A DNA stretch of 64,000 bases from Gelidibacter maritimus (GTDB lineage: Bacteria; Bacteroidota; Bacteroidia; Flavobacteriales; Flavobacteriaceae). The notes beneath the pieces are model-generated. The model did no database searches, was not told the origin of the DNA, and was given only the letters and a program-made list of their open reading frames with translations. The stretch's first letter is position 1. Every line of letters begins with the position of its first letter. Shown piece after piece: positions 52,143 to 61,284 of the stretch. The translations under genes were made by a program, and so were the position numbers. The stretch covers positions 62,001 through 126,000 of the forward strand of contig NZ_JACGLT010000006.1 of NCBI RefSeq assembly GCF_014062315.1, given 5' to 3'.

Positions 52143-53024
52143 ATGCATAAAGCAGGTTTTGTAAATATTATAGGAAATCCAAATGTTGGAAAATCAACTT
52201 TGATGAATGCCTTTGTTGGCGAAAAACTATCCATTATCACCTCTAAAGCACAAACAACAAGGCACCGTATTCTTGGCATTGTCAATGGCGATGATTTCCA
52301 GGTCATTTTATCCGATACCCCAGGAATTATCAAACCGGCTTACGAACTTCAGGCATCCATGATGGATTTTGTGAAATCTGCCTTTGATGATGCCGATGTC
52401 TTGATATACATGGTGGAAATAGGAGAACAGGAACTTAAAGATGAGGCCTTCTTTAAAAAAATCACCAATGCTAAAATTCCAGTGCTATTATTGCTCAATA
52501 AAATTGACAAGTCTGATCAACAGCAATTGGAAGAACAAGTGCAGTTATGGTCTGAAAAAGTACCAAATGCGGAAATTTACCCAATATCCGCCTTAGAAGG
52601 ATTTAACGTTAAAGAAGTCTTTGGGAGAATTATTGAGCTCTTACCAGAATCGCCAGCATTTTATCCAAAAGATCAATTGACGGACAAACCGGAACGTTTT
52701 TTCGTGAACGAAACCATTCGGGAGAAAATTCTGATGCACTACAAAAAGGAAATTCCCTACGCTGTAGAAATTGACACTGAAGAGTTTTTTGAGGAAGAAA
52801 ACATTATCCGAATGCGGTCTGTTATTATGGTAGAACGCGAAACTCAAAAAGGAATCCTCATTGGACATAAGGGTGCTGCTTTAAAAAGAGTAGGTGTTGA
52901 AGCCAGAAAGGATTTGGAACTGTTCTTCGGTAAACAAGTCCATTTAGAACTCTATGTTAAGGTGAATAAAAATTGGCGAAGTGACCAGAAACAGTTAAAG
53001 CGCTTTGGGTATAACCAAAAGTAG
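52143..53024 (+). CDS. era: GTPase Era
   Basis: Ribosome-assembly GTPase of 293 residues that binds the 3' end of 16S rRNA. The G domain (1-170) has G1 GNPNVGKST, G2 TTRHRILGI, G3 SDTPGI and G4 LNKIDKSD. The C-terminal KH domain (about 200-290) has IRMRSVIMVERETQKGILIG and HKGAALKRVGVEARKDLELF. Full length, with its own promoter. Confidence 0.97.
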   Translation: MHKAGFVNIIGNPNVGKSTLMNAFVGEKLSIITSKAQTTRHRILGIVNGDDFQVILSDTPGIIKPAYELQASMMDFVKSAFDDADVLIYMVEIGEQELKDEAFFKKITNAKIPVLLLLNKIDKSDQQQLEEQVQLWSEKVPNAEIYPISALEGFNVKEVFGRIIELLPESPAFYPKDQLTDKPERFFVNETIREKILMHYKKEIPYAVEIDTEEFFEEENIIRMRSVIMVERETQKGILIGHKGAALKRVGVEARKDLELFFGKQVHLELYVKVNKNWRSDQKQLKRFGYNQK

Positions 53025-53612
53025 GTTACAGTTACGAGTAGGCAGTTTTCAGTTGAGATGCCATCCAAAACTAATGCCAAAAATGTGGATTCGTATATAT
53101 GTTTCAAAACCTCTCTGGGGAGCTCTGTTTAATAAGCTTATTAGTGGGTAGTTGGTAGAGGGTAGTTGGTAGAGGGCTTGCTCAACAAATCAGTTAAACA
53201 AAAACTGTTTCTCAAAAAACCGCTCTGTGGAACTCTGTGCTCCTTTGTGGAACTCGGTGTGATAATTTATTAGAGGGTAGTTGTTAGAGGGTAGTGGGTA
53301 GTGGGTAGAGGCTTGCTCAACTCAAAATCTGTTAAACAAAGACTGTTTCTCAACAAACCGCTCTGTGGAACTCTGTGCTACTTTGTGGAACTCTGTGTAA
53401 TAACTTATTAGAGGGTAGTTGTTAGAGGGTAGTTGGTAGAGGGTTTGCTCAACTCAAAATCAGTTAAACAAAGACTGTTTCTCAAAGAACCGCTCTGTGG
53501 AACTCTGTGTAATAATTTATTAGAGGGTAGTGGGTAGTTGGTAGAGGGCGCTCAACTCAAAATCTGTTAAAAACTCTCCGCGGTACTCCGCGAAACTTAG
53601 CGTAACAACTCC
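53025..53612. other. 588-bp gene-free stretch filled by tandem repeats
   Basis: Between the end of era and the end of the minus-strand membrane protein gene. Nothing coding. The first 70 bp hold a short GGCAGTTTTCAGTTGAGATG element, and the rest is the tandem array described separately. Confidence 0.6.
53104..53604. repeat. Degenerate tandem array, four units of ~115-138 bp
   Basis: Units start at about 53104, 53221, 53359 and 53491. Each contains CGCTCTGTGGAACTCTGTG, then TAATTTATTAGAGGGTAG, a run of heptamers (TAGTTGG, TAGAGGG, TAGTGGG), GCTTGCTCAACTCAAAATC and GTTAAACAAAGACTGTTTCT. Units 2 and 3 are the most alike; unit 2 has extra heptamers and unit 4 is shortened. Unequal exchange or slippage would explain this. 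There are no unique spacers and no cas genes, so it is not a CRISPR. Confidence 0.85.
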
Positions 53613-54119
53613 CTATATCAATCCATTTGTTTTTAGAGTTGTATCCATAAAATCATAAAGGTTGTGCATCTCCTCTTTGCCTTTAGCTCTCCCATACCGA
53701 CCTGCAAAATATAGTCCAAACCAAACCACCACCATAAATAGCATCAATCCCATAGGCAATGCATAGGTGTTTTTTAAAGTCCAATTGGTATAGGTCCATA
53801 TTCCAAAGGCAATAAAAAGCCCTGCAACTAAAAAATGCAAAAACATAAACATGGTCCATACGGTCGGATTTGGTCCAAATAGCCCATGGAGTGTTGAAGT
53901 TTTGTCGTCTATTTCATTGATTTCCAGATGTAATTGTGGCGACCAAAACTGTTGCTCATGAGTGGGCAATCGTATAAAAACATGGTCGTCAACCCGAACT
54001 ATTTTATAAATTTTGGAGGTTGATTTCGCCTCCTCAAATGTTTTGAGAACAAACGCATTGCCATGGTTTAATTCCATTTTAAAACGTGGTCTCAGGACAA
54101 TTTCGTTTGATATTGACAT
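53613..54119 (-). CDS. Conserved hypothetical membrane protein, two helices
   Basis: Protein of 168 residues of unrecognised family. The N-terminal 85 residues are soluble and beta-rich (PQLHLEINEIDDKTSTLHGL). Two transmembrane segments follow at about 87-110 (MFMFLHFLVAGLFIAFGIW) and 119-140 (LMLFMVVVWFGLYFAGRYG). A short basic-to-acidic helical tail then carries KEEMHNLYDFMDTTLK. No catalytic motif is visible. It is transcribed from the 78-bp divergent region shared with der; a link with the flanking GTPase genes is possible but unproven. Confidence 0.75.
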   Translation of the reverse strand: MSISNEIVLRPRFKMELNHGNAFVLKTFEEAKSTSKIYKIVRVDDHVFIRLPTHEQQFWSPQLHLEINEIDDKTSTLHGLFGPNPTVWTMFMFLHFLVAGLFIAFGIWTYTNWTLKNTYALPMGLMLFMVVVWFGLYFAGRYGRAKGKEEMHNLYDFMDTTLKTNGLI

Positions 54120-54172
54120 AGATATAATTTAAAGCGCTGAAAAATACTCTATTTTTTTCAGAAAGGAAACAC

Positions 54173-54180
54173 TACCTTTG
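54173..54180 (+). promoter_or_regulatory. -7 element of der
   Basis: TACCTTTG matches TAnnTTTG, 17 nt before the der ATG. This is the same spacing as at era. Confidence 0.5.
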
Positions 54181-54197
54181 CAAACAATTTAGAAGTC

Positions 54198-55502
54198 ATG
54201 AGTAATATAGTAGCCATAGTAGGTCGTCCAAATGTAGGTAAATCAACCTTATTCAATCGTTTAATTAAACGGAGGGAAGCTATTGTTGATGCCGTAAGTG
54301 GTGTGACCAGAGATAGACATTATGGAAAATCAGAGTGGAATGGACGTGAGTTCTCTGTAATTGATACTGGAGGATATGTTGTTGGTAGTGATGATGTTTT
54401 TGAGGTTGAAATTGACAAACAGGTGGAGCTTGCTATTGACGAGGCAGATGTCATCATTTTTGTGGTTGATGTTGAAACCGGGGTAACCGGAATGGATGAA
54501 GACGTTGCTGAATTGTTGAGACGGGTTAACAAACCAGTTTTATTGGCCGTTAATAAAGTGGATAATAATAAGCGTGCAGAAAATGCCGTAGAGTTCTATT
54601 CGTTAGGATTGGGAGACTATTTTACAATTGCCAGCATCAATGGGAGTGGTACGGGCGATTTGCTGGATGCCGTAGTCGAAGCACTGCCAGAATACATTGA
54701 AGAAGAGGAAAGTGATTTGCCAAGGTTTGCCGTTGTGGGGCGTCCAAATGCCGGAAAATCCTCTTTCATCAATGCACTTATTGGTGAAGAGCGATATATC
54801 GTTACTGATATTGCCGGAACAACCAGAGATGCCATTGATACAAAATACAACCAATTCGGATTTGAATTTAATTTGGTAGATACTGCGGGAATCCGTCGTA
54901 AATCAAAGGTAAAGGAAGATTTAGAGTTTTACTCGGTAATGCGTAGTGTGAGAGCTATAGAGCATTGTGATGTTGTGATTTTGGTCCATGATGCCACACG
55001 TGGTTTTGATGGTCAGGTCCAGAATATATTTTGGCTAGCAGAACGTAATCGCAAAGGTATTGTCATTTTAGTCAACAAATGGGATTTGGTTGAAAAAGAT
55101 ACCAATACGGTAAGGGATTACGAAAAACAAATCCGTAAAGAGATTGAACCTTTTACTGATGTCCCTATCGTCTTTATCTCTGCGCTTAACAAGCAGCGAA
55201 TTTTTAAAGCTATAGAAACTGCAGTAGAAGTTTATAACAATCGCTCAAAGAAGATAAAAACCAGCAAGCTAAATGAGGTGTTATTGCCAATTATTGAGAA
55301 TAATCCACCACCAGCTTTAAAGGGAAAATACGTTAAAATCAAGTACATTATGCAGTTGCCAACCCCGCAACCGCAATTTGCGTTTTTCTGTAATTTACCC
55401 CAATATGTTAGGGAGCCATACAAACGGTTTTTAGAGAATAAACTTCGTGAGGAATTTAACTTTCATGGCGTGCCTATCAGTGTCTATATGCGTAAGAAAT
55501 AA
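54198..55502 (+). CDS. der: Ribosome biogenesis GTPase Der (EngA)
   Basis: 50S-assembly GTPase of 434 residues with two tandem G domains and a C-terminal KH-like domain. The first P-loop is [12 protein letters not shown] and the second [13 protein letters not shown]3 motifs are DTGGY and [12 protein letters not shown]4 motifs are VNKVDN and VNKWDLVEK. The C-terminal domain (about 350-434) contains [20 protein letters not shown]. Full length and canonical. Confidence 0.97.
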   Translation: MSNIVAIVGRPNVGKSTLFNRLIKRREAIVDAVSGVTRDRHYGKSEWNGREFSVIDTGGYVVGSDDVFEVEIDKQVELAIDEADVIIFVVDVETGVTGMDEDVAELLRRVNKPVLLAVNKVDNNKRAENAVEFYSLGLGDYFTIASINGSGTGDLLDAVVEALPEYIEEEESDLPRFAVVGRPNAGKSSFINALIGEERYIVTDIAGTTRDAIDTKYNQFGFEFNLVDTAGIRRKSKVKEDLEFYSVMRSVRAIEHCDVVILVHDATRGFDGQVQNIFWLAERNRKGIVILVNKWDLVEKDTNTVRDYEKQIRKEIEPFTDVPIVFISALNKQRIFKAIETAVEVYNNRSKKIKTSKLNEVLLPIIENNPPPALKGKYVKIKYIMQLPTPQPQFAFFCNLPQYVREPYKRFLENKLREEFNFHGVPISVYMRKK

Positions 55503-55594
55503 AATTTAGGTTTTATTTATAGTTTTTTTAAGATTCCCGTCGGATATCTCTTATATCTTCGGTTTTTGAAAGCTATTAATTGTCAATCCAACAC

Positions 55595-58375
55595 ATGAAG
55601 AAATTTCTATTTATGCTCGCATTTTTGTGGGCATCAATGACTTTTTCCCAAGGTGTACCGTTTAAAATTTCTGGTACGTTAATTTCAGAAGAAGATCAAA
55701 CACCATTAGAGTCGGCTACCATTTACTTGGAAACGCTTAAAGATTCCACTTTAGTAAGCTATACCATTTCAGATAAAAACGGAGCGTTTGTTTTAGATAA
55801 CAGAACGTATGAAGATTCGTTAAACCTGACCATTTCCTATATCGGATTTGAAACATATACCAAAGTTCTCAAAATTGATAAAACGCCCATCAATCTCAAA
55901 ACCATTGCTCTAAAATCTGCTAATGTCTTAGATGAGATTATAGTGCGATCAAGAGCGCCAATCACTGTAAAGAAAGATACTTTAGAATTTAATGTCGCCT
56001 CTTTTAAAACTAAAAGGGATGCCAATGTTGAGGACTTGTTAAAGGAGCTTCCAGGAGTAGAGGTGGATGAGGATGGTGCAATTAAAGTCAATGGCAAGGA
56101 AGTCAATCAAATTTATGTCAATGGCAAACCGTTTTTTGGCGACGATCCTACCATTACTACAAGAAATCTTACTAAAGAATTAATTGAAAAGATTCAGATT
56201 ACGGATACCAAGTCGAAAGCAGAAGCCTTTAGTGGCGAGAAAGGGGACAATCAGAACAAAACAATCAACCTAACAATCAAAGAAGAAAACAATAAAGGTG
56301 TTTTTGGAAGGGTAGCCGCAGGCGCAGGAACTGATGATCGATTTGAATATGCTGGAATGATCAATATTTTTGATAATGAGCAGCGTTTGAGTATTTTATC
56401 TGGAGGAAACAACATTAACTCCTCAGGCTTTAGTTTTGGCGAGATTAGAAAGATGTTTGGCGGTTCCAGAAGGATGTCAGGAGGTAGAGGTGGCGGTTCT
56501 TTTAGTATTGATGGCCGGTCTTTTGGGGGCGGTCAAGGGATTACCACATCCACTACGGCTGGTGTTAATTATGCTGATGAACTTGGTGAGGGTAATGATT
56601 TTTCTGGTGATTATTTTTACTCAGGTAGTAATTCAAAGAATGCTACCGTTACTGAACGGGAAAATTTTTTGCCCGACTCTCGATATTATACGCGCTCTGC
56701 TTCCAATTCTGTTAACGATACGGATAGCCATCGGGCCAATATGGCTTTTGACATTAAGATAGATTCAACATTAATGGTCAATGTGAGGCCGTCTTTTAGT
56801 TTTTCTAAATCCACAAATACTTATGACCGTGAAGAGGCTTCCAGAGATGAGAACGGGCTGCTTACCAACCAGTCGGAAAGCGCATCTTTTGTGGAAACTA
56901 TAGGAAAGAATTTTAGCAATAACTTTAATTTGACCAAGCGATTTGGTACTGGTGGCGCCTTTTTAAGAGTACACATGAACGCTAATATCAATGCCACAAA
57001 TTCCGATGACTTTTTAGATTCGGAAACTAATATTTATGGCGACGTACCTAAAGATATTGTAAGAAAGCAGTTTACTGATGGCGAAAGAAGCTCCAACAGA
57101 TTAAATATGGGCGTGACGTATCGATTGCCGCTAGAGGCAAAAAAATGGTTTATAGATTTTCGATATGGCTTTAATACTGATAAACGTAAAGACCTAAGAA
57201 GTACCTTTGATTTTGATGAGTTTTCACAATTATACGACGACTTCAACACCGAATTAAGCACCGATTTCATCAATAAAAACCAAACCCACTCGCCCAATAT
57301 CAGATTGGTGTATAATTCTGATAAAATGACTTTCAGATTAGGCTCCGGCTACACCAATAGGATAATGGAAAATGCTGATAAATTGAGACCAGAATTGAGT
57401 TTAAAAGAAAGTTTTGATTTTTTGGATTTAGATGCGAATATGAATTATCGTTTTAGTCCAAAATCATCGGTTAACTTTAGATATGATTATGCAAATGATG
57501 CCCCTGCCATATCGCAATTGCAGCCTTTTGAAGATGTGTCAAACCCTCTGAATACCGTCACCGGGAATCCGAACTTAAAACCTTCAACAAGGCACGGTCT
57601 GAGTTTTGGATTTAATAATTTTGATTTTCAGAAACGAACTGGGTTTTACATGTATACCAGGGCTAATCTTACAGAAGACAAGGTGGTGTCTAAAACAACA
57701 GTTGACGAAAACTTGGTAAGAAATACAACCTACACCAACGTTGATGGTAATTATTCGGTGTCTATCGGTTCAAGTTTCAGTAAAGATTTTAGATTAGATT
57801 CTTTGCAGACTGTAAAGGTCCGATTAGGGCTATCTGGAAATTTAGGTAAGCAAGTCAACTTCAATAATGATGTAGAATACGCTGCTACAAGCACGAGACT
57901 GAATCCAAATTTAGAACTGACCTATAATTGGAAAAATCTTTTTGAAATCAGACCGAACTATCGCTTGTCCATCACTAAAACGCGATATGATTTGGAAGAT
58001 TTTAACGACAGAAATTTTATGAGTCATAACTTAGGTATAAGAACAGCTACCTTTTTTCCTAAAAAACTGGAATGGCGAAATGATATCAACTATATGTACA
58101 ATCCTAATGTGGCTCAGGGATTTCAAAAAAGTGCCTGGTTTTGGAACGCAACCTTGGCGTACTCTGTTTTGAAAGATAATGGTACGGTGACACTAAAAGT
58201 TTATGATCTTTTGAATCAAAATACGAATGCCCAACGGACCACGACTGAAAATTATATCCAAGATTCTCAAAGCACAGTTTTGGAACAGTATTTTATGTTG
58301 AGCTTTAGCTGGAAGTTCAATAGCTTAGGTCCAAAAGGAGAAACAAGAAGGGGTGGTAGGTTTAGGTTTGATTAA
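55595..58375 (+). CDS. Outer membrane beta-barrel protein with CarboxypepD_reg and TonB-plug-like domains
   Basis: Outer membrane protein of 926 residues. The ATG at 55595 (MKKFLFMLAFLWASMTFSQG, a clear signal peptide) is preferred over an in-frame TTG at 55580. A CarboxypepD_reg-like domain (about 22-110) and a plug-like domain (about 120-225, DLLKELPGVEVDEDGAIKVN) precede a large OMP beta-barrel to the end. An unusual Gly/Arg/Ser-rich stretch (about 287-316, FGGSRRMSGGRGGGSFSIDG) sits early in the barrel. No SusD partner is adjacent, so polysaccharide uptake is not implied. It is likely a TonB-dependent-receptor relative of unknown ligand. Confidence 0.9.
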   Translation: MKKFLFMLAFLWASMTFSQGVPFKISGTLISEEDQTPLESATIYLETLKDSTLVSYTISDKNGAFVLDNRTYEDSLNLTISYIGFETYTKVLKIDKTPINLKTIALKSANVLDEIIVRSRAPITVKKDTLEFNVASFKTKRDANVEDLLKELPGVEVDEDGAIKVNGKEVNQIYVNGKPFFGDDPTITTRNLTKELIEKIQITDTKSKAEAFSGEKGDNQNKTINLTIKEENNKGVFGRVAAGAGTDDRFEYAGMINIFDNEQRLSILSGGNNINSSGFSFGEIRKMFGGSRRMSGGRGGGSFSIDGRSFGGGQGITTSTTAGVNYADELGEGNDFSGDYFYSGSNSKNATVTERENFLPDSRYYTRSASNSVNDTDSHRANMAFDIKIDSTLMVNVRPSFSFSKSTNTYDREEASRDENGLLTNQSESASFVETIGKNFSNNFNLTKRFGTGGAFLRVHMNANINATNSDDFLDSETNIYGDVPKDIVRKQFTDGERSSNRLNMGVTYRLPLEAKKWFIDFRYGFNTDKRKDLRSTFDFDEFSQLYDDFNTELSTDFINKNQTHSPNIRLVYNSDKMTFRLGSGYTNRIMENADKLRPELSLKESFDFLDLDANMNYRFSPKSSVNFRYDYANDAPAISQLQPFEDVSNPLNTVTGNPNLKPSTRHGLSFGFNNFDFQKRTGFYMYTRANLTEDKVVSKTTVDENLVRNTTYTNVDGNYSVSIGSSFSKDFRLDSLQTVKVRLGLSGNLGKQVNFNNDVEYAATSTRLNPNLELTYNWKNLFEIRPNYRLSITKTRYDLEDFNDRNFMSHNLGIRTATFFPKKLEWRNDINYMYNPNVAQGFQKSAWFWNATLAYSVLKDNGTVTLKVYDLLNQNTNAQRTTTENYIQDSQSTVLEQYFMLSFSWKFNSLGPKGETRRGGRFRFD

Positions 58376-58461
58376 AAACAGACATGTACCTTGTAACTAT
58401 ATTTACTACTCCACATACATCCTCTTGCTTTTCTCTAAACCAAAGGGAATTAAAAGGATTT

Positions 58462-58498
58462 CTACCATGTCACCCTTTAGCGAGGGGCAAACTGGTAG
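58462..58498. other. Inverted repeat between convergent genes
   Basis: CTACCA (58462-58467) pairs with TGGTAG (58493-58498) around an inner CCC-TTTAGCGA-GGG hairpin. It lies between the ends of the beta-barrel gene and prfC. There is no T run, so it is not a classic terminator, but it may stabilise or end both transcripts. Confidence 0.35.
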
Positions 58499-58569
58499 AA
58501 AATAACTGAATTAGATTGGCTGAATAGTTGCTAAACCTGTATATACGTCTTTATGCCGCAGTACTTTAA

Positions 58570-60159
58570 CTACTTGTATTCCGAAACAAAATGAAATTTA
58601 ATACTCGGATAGGTTTGTTGTGTCATCTGCAATGTAAATTGAGAATCGGCTAAAAACACCAATTGGTCTTGTTTGTCTTTGGCCAAATACCGATGTTTTA
58701 CTCTTAAAAAATCTTTGTATTCGTCGTTTTTTGGATCCGTTGGTTCTACCCAACATGCCTTAAAGACATTGACATTTTCATAAGTACATTTGGCACCATA
58801 TTCATGCTCCAATCGGTATTGGATGACTTCATACTGTAACGCGCCTACGGTTCCTATAACTTTTCTGCCATTAAGTTCCAAAGTAAATAGCTGGGCCACG
58901 CCTTCGTCCATTAATTGATCAATGCCTTTATAAAGCTGTTTTGATTTTAATGGATCTGCATTATTGATGTATCTAAAATGCTCAGGAGAAAAGCTTGGAA
59001 TACCTTTGTAATTGATGATCTCACCTTCAGTAAGAGTATCGCCGATCTTAAAATTGCCCGTATCGTGAATACCTACAATATCACCCGGATAGGAAATGTC
59101 CACTATTTCCTTCTTTTCCGCAAAAAAGGCATTTGGACTGGAGAATTTCATTTTCTTGTTTTTCCTGACGTGCAGATACGGTTTATTGCGTTCAAAAGCT
59201 CCAGAAACAATTTTTATAAAAGCCAAACGGTCACGATGGTTCGGGTCCATATTGGCGTGTATTTTGAATACAAAACCAGTAAACTCCTTTTCATCCGGTT
59301 TTACTAAACGTTCCTCACTTTGTTTAGGTCTCGGTTTTGGCGCTATTTCTACAAAACAGTCCAAGAGTTCACGAACCCCAAAATTGTTTAAGGCAGACCC
59401 AAAAAACACAGGTTGTTGTGTTCCATTTAAATATTCGTCTCTATCAAAAGTAGGGTAGATTCCTTCAACCAATTCAATTTCTTCACGAAGCGTATTGGCT
59501 GCTTTTTCTCCAATCAGTGCGTCTATTTCTTCTGATTCCAAATCGGAAATTTCTATGGTTTCTTCAATACTTTTTCGATTACTGCCACTAAAGAGGTTGA
59601 TGTTTTTATCCCAAAGATTATAAATTCCTTTAAAGTCGTAGCCCATGCCTATTGGAAAACTCATCGGAATAACTCTCAAGCCAAGTTTTTGTTCCACTTC
59701 ATCCAATAGGTCAAAGGCATTTCTTCCTTCACGATCGAGTTTGTTGATAAACACGATCATTGGAATCTTTCGCATTCTACAAACTTCTACTAATTTTTCG
59801 GTCTGTTCTTCCACACCTTTAGCAACGTCAATAACTACTATAACGCTGTCAACAGCAGTTAAGGTCCTGAACGTGTCCTCAGCAAAATCCTTATGCCCAG
59901 GCGTATCCAGAATATTTATTTTTGTGCCTTCATATTCAAATGCCAATACTGAAGTAGCGACAGAAATTCCACGCTGACGTTCAATTTCCATAAAGTCACT
60001 CGTTGCTCCTTTTTTAATTTTATTGCTCTTAACCGCACCAGCTTCCTGGATGGCACCACCAAATAATAATAATTTCTCGGTGAGTGTTGTTTTTCCGGCA
60101 TCTGGATGCGCAATAATGCCAAACGTGCGTCGTCTTTCTATTTCTTTTTTAAAACTCAT
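58570..60159 (-). CDS. prfC: Peptide chain release factor 3
   Basis: GTPase that recycles RF1/RF2 from the ribosome, 529 residues, full length. G1 is AHPDAGKTTLTEKLLLFGGA, followed by the RF3-specific QEAGAVKSNK and SDFMEIERQRGISVATSV; G3 is DTPGHKDF and G4 is INKLDREGRN. Domains II and III follow, ending in QTYPSIKFHFVSEYK. It is a single-gene unit on the minus strand, divergent from idi. Confidence 0.97.
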   Translation of the reverse strand: MSFKKEIERRRTFGIIAHPDAGKTTLTEKLLLFGGAIQEAGAVKSNKIKKGATSDFMEIERQRGISVATSVLAFEYEGTKINILDTPGHKDFAEDTFRTLTAVDSVIVVIDVAKGVEEQTEKLVEVCRMRKIPMIVFINKLDREGRNAFDLLDEVEQKLGLRVIPMSFPIGMGYDFKGIYNLWDKNINLFSGSNRKSIEETIEISDLESEEIDALIGEKAANTLREEIELVEGIYPTFDRDEYLNGTQQPVFFGSALNNFGVRELLDCFVEIAPKPRPKQSEERLVKPDEKEFTGFVFKIHANMDPNHRDRLAFIKIVSGAFERNKPYLHVRKNKKMKFSSPNAFFAEKKEIVDISYPGDIVGIHDTGNFKIGDTLTEGEIINYKGIPSFSPEHFRYINNADPLKSKQLYKGIDQLMDEGVAQLFTLELNGRKVIGTVGALQYEVIQYRLEHEYGAKCTYENVNVFKACWVEPTDPKNDEYKDFLRVKHRYLAKDKQDQLVFLADSQFTLQMTQQTYPSIKFHFVSEYK

Positions 60160-60244
60160 ATTCTGCTAAAATGGGATGCAAAGATACTATTATTGAAGGC
60201 AAATTTGATAGAAGAATTAAACCGATTTTAATTTTAAGCTAACA

Positions 60245-60278
60245 TTGATGCTTTTTATAACTTTTGTTGGTATTTTTG
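60245..60278 (+). promoter_or_regulatory. Promoter of idi, ending six bases before the ATG
   Basis: TTG (60245-60247), a 23-nt spacer and TATTTTTG (60271-60278). The ATG follows after six bases, so the transcript would begin at or within a base or two of the start codon. Confidence 0.45.
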
Positions 60279-60284
60279 TAAGCT

Positions 60285-60806
60285 ATGACTGAAGAAAGAG
60301 TAATTCTCGTTAATGAAAAAGACGAGCAAATTGGCTTAATGCCGAAAATGGAGGCTCACGAAAAAGCACTTTTACACCGCGCTTTTTCCGTGTTTATCTT
60401 TAATAAAAAAAATGAACTGATGTTACAGCAACGGGCGGCGCATAAATACCATTCGCCATTGCTTTGGGCAAATACCTGTTGTAGCCATCAGCGTGAAGGG
60501 GAAACCAATATTCAAGCAGGGAAACGCAGGTTGCAGGAAGAAATGGGTTTTGTAACAGAATTGGAAAATACGGTGTCATTTATTTATAAGGCTCCTTTTG
60601 ACAATGGGCTCACTGAACATGAATTTGACCACGTGATGATAGGAAATTATGAGGACGACCCAGTTATAAATCCTGATGAGGTTGCCGATTGGAAATGGAT
60701 GCCTTTAGAAAAGGTGAAAGCTGACATGCGCAAGCAGCCAGAGATTTATACGGAATGGTTTAAAATTATTTTCGATAAATTCTACGAACATATAAATAGA
60801 GGATGA
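60285..60806 (+). CDS. idi: Isopentenyl-diphosphate delta-isomerase, type 1
   Basis: Nudix-fold enzyme interconverting IPP and DMAPP in isoprenoid synthesis, 173 residues. Catalytic Cys66 lies in NTCCSHQREGE. The Nudix-like helix is KRRLQEEMGF, and Glu111/Glu113 in LTEHEFDHVM match the metal and catalytic Glu positions. Its TGA overlaps the next ATG (ATGA), coupling it to the QueD-like gene. Confidence 0.95.
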   Translation: MTEERVILVNEKDEQIGLMPKMEAHEKALLHRAFSVFIFNKKNELMLQQRAAHKYHSPLLWANTCCSHQREGETNIQAGKRRLQEEMGFVTELENTVSFIYKAPFDNGLTEHEFDHVMIGNYEDDPVINPDEVADWKWMPLEKVKADMRKQPEIYTEWFKIIFDKFYEHINRG

Positions 60807-61219
60807 CCATGATTGTTACCGTAAGCAGAAAAGCACATTTTAACGCCGCGCACCGCCTTTTTAGAGCGGATTGGAGCGATAAGAAGAATGCTGAGGTATT
60901 TGGTAAATGTAGTAATCCTAATTACCACGGGCATAATTATGAATTGACCGTTAGCGTTACTGGTAAAATTGACCAAGAGACAGGGTTTGTAATGGATCTG
61001 AAAGTATTAAAGGACATCATTAAGGACGAAATTGAAGATTATTTAGACCATAAGAATTTGAATATTGAGGTGGAAGAGTTTAAGGCTTTGAATCCCACCG
61101 CCGAAAATATTGCTGTTGTAATCTACGATAAAATAAAACCCAAACTGAAACCAACCCTTGATCTGACCGTTACCTTATACGAAACACCTCGAAATTTTGT
61201 GACGTATTCTGGCGCTTAA
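60803..61219 (+). CDS. 6-carboxytetrahydropterin synthase (QueD/PTPS family)
   Basis: T-fold enzyme of 138 residues acting on 7,8-dihydroneopterin triphosphate, in queuosine or pterin synthesis. Zinc ligands are His17 (NAAHRL), His42 and His44 (NYHGHNYEL). Cys36 in GKCSNPN is the catalytic cysteine position. The segment DLKVLKDIIKDEIEDYLDHK and the terminal YETPRN are typical. The full queC/queE/queF set is not nearby, so queuosine is likely but not proven. An alternative start two codons downstream (ATGATTGTTACC) exists. Confidence 0.9.
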   Translation: MTMIVTVSRKAHFNAAHRLFRADWSDKKNAEVFGKCSNPNYHGHNYELTVSVTGKIDQETGFVMDLKVLKDIIKDEIEDYLDHKNLNIEVEEFKALNPTAENIAVVIYDKIKPKLKPTLDLTVTLYETPRNFVTYSGA

Positions 61220-61284
61220 CCCATCAGAAATTACACTCTATTATTTTTTAGAGTCACGGAACTTATCGTTTTAAAAAAATCATT

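Noticed and set aside
53104-53604. CRISPR array
   Set aside because: Units are 115-138 bp, repeat along their whole length and have no unique spacers; no cas genes in the window.
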